The notes beneath the pieces were generated by a model. That model saw nothing but the letters and a program-made list of their open reading frames with translations. It had not been told where the DNA came from and searched no databases. The position numbers were made by a program, and so were the translations under genes. DNA of 5,328 bases from Candidatus Dormiibacterota bacterium (GTDB taxonomy: Bacteria > Chloroflexota > Dormibacteria > UBA8260 > Bog-877), in the NCBI GenBank assembly GCA_003133485.1, contig PKXR01000065.1, forward strand, positions 1 through 5,328, read 5' to 3'. Every line of letters starts with the position of its first letter. Positions within the stretch are counted from its first letter, which is position 1. Of this stretch, positions 5,096 through 5,328 are shown piece after piece.

Positions 5096-5328
5096 CAAGT
5101 CGCGATCCGGGACATGATGATCAGGGTGGCGACCTGCATCAAGCCAGTGACCCCGGCGGTGTAGATGAATCGGCGCATCAGCTTGGCGATCAGCAGGCCG
5201 TTCGGCTTGGGTTTTTTCAGCTCAAACAGGACCGCCAGGTTGGCCGGCTCCAGCAGCCCGAGCGCGATGACCGCCATCACTCCCACCACGATGAATGAGC
5301 CCACCAGCCACCAGTGGTTGGGGTAAGT
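5092..5328 (-). CDS. Small integral membrane protein, C-terminal part (5' end beyond the window)
   Basis: The frame is open from the right edge to TGA at 5094-5092, leaving 78 residues. It begins TYPNHWWLVGSFIVVGVMAV; the GTG at 5304 lies within a hydrophobic segment and is probably not the start. Two membrane segments are visible: one from WWLVGSF to LGLLEPANLAVLF, and one in YTAGVTGLMQVATLIIM near the C-terminus. They are separated by a basic loop (ELKKPKPNG...KLMRR) that should face the cytoplasm by the positive-inside rule. The pattern loosely recalls small DUF2269-like membrane proteins, but I cannot assign a family. Its stop overlaps the next gene's start by four bases (GTGA), so the two are almost certainly one operon. 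Confidence 0.72.
   Translation of the reverse strand, partial: TYPNHWWLVGSFIVVGVMAVIALGLLEPANLAVLFELKKPKPNGLLIAKLMRRFIYTAGVTGLMQVATLIIMSRIATW

Noticed and set aside
1..5328. CRISPR arrays, tRNA or rRNA genes, riboswitches and replication origins.
   Set aside because: No regularly spaced repeats, cloverleaf pattern, rRNA-like sequence or iteron cluster was seen on either strand.

Overview
This window has high GC content, GTG starts, tightly packed genes and an AAA/TPR signalling ATPase of the cyclase-associated type. Together with an ISL3-type transposase remnant of the kind common in actinobacteria, this suggests a GC-rich actinomycete (Actinomycetota), possibly from an environmental or metagenomic assembly. 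The assignment is inferred from protein style and composition; no marker gene is present.

Layout, left to right. (1) 2-2749 (+): the C-terminal 915 residues of a large AAA/STAND-type ATPase with TPR-like helices, cut by the left edge. Proteins that begin this way normally carry a class III adenylate/guanylate cyclase domain upstream. (2) 2750-2858: a short convergent intergenic gap with a GC-rich hairpin. (3) 2859-4465 (-): a small stand-alone cyclic-nucleotide-binding (CNB) domain gene, broken in two. Its N-terminal part is at 4465-4122 and its last helix is at 2927-2859. (4) 2936-4121: the cause of the break, a 1186-bp ISL3-family element. It has imperfect terminal inverted repeats (17 of 24 positions match) flanked flush by a perfect 8-bp target duplication, CGAAATTC. 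Inside it are an intact 124-aa VOC (glyoxalase-fold) gene and, downstream on the same strand, a transposase gene that keeps its own ribosome site, its first ~22 codons and its last ~165 codons but has lost the middle, including the first two catalytic acids. (5) 4466-4669: an intergenic region with two weak inverted repeats. (6) 4670-5328 (-): two small integral membrane proteins whose ends overlap in a GTGA; the upstream one is cut by the right edge.

The ancestral arrangement was probably a putative cyclase/AAA signalling gene converging on a CNB-domain gene, i.e. a possible producer and receiver of cyclic nucleotide. That pair is now broken by frameshifts and by the insertion. The most notable object is the inserted element: an IR-bounded, transposase-defective unit carrying a VOC passenger gene, resembling a mobile insertion cassette that would need a transposase supplied in trans.
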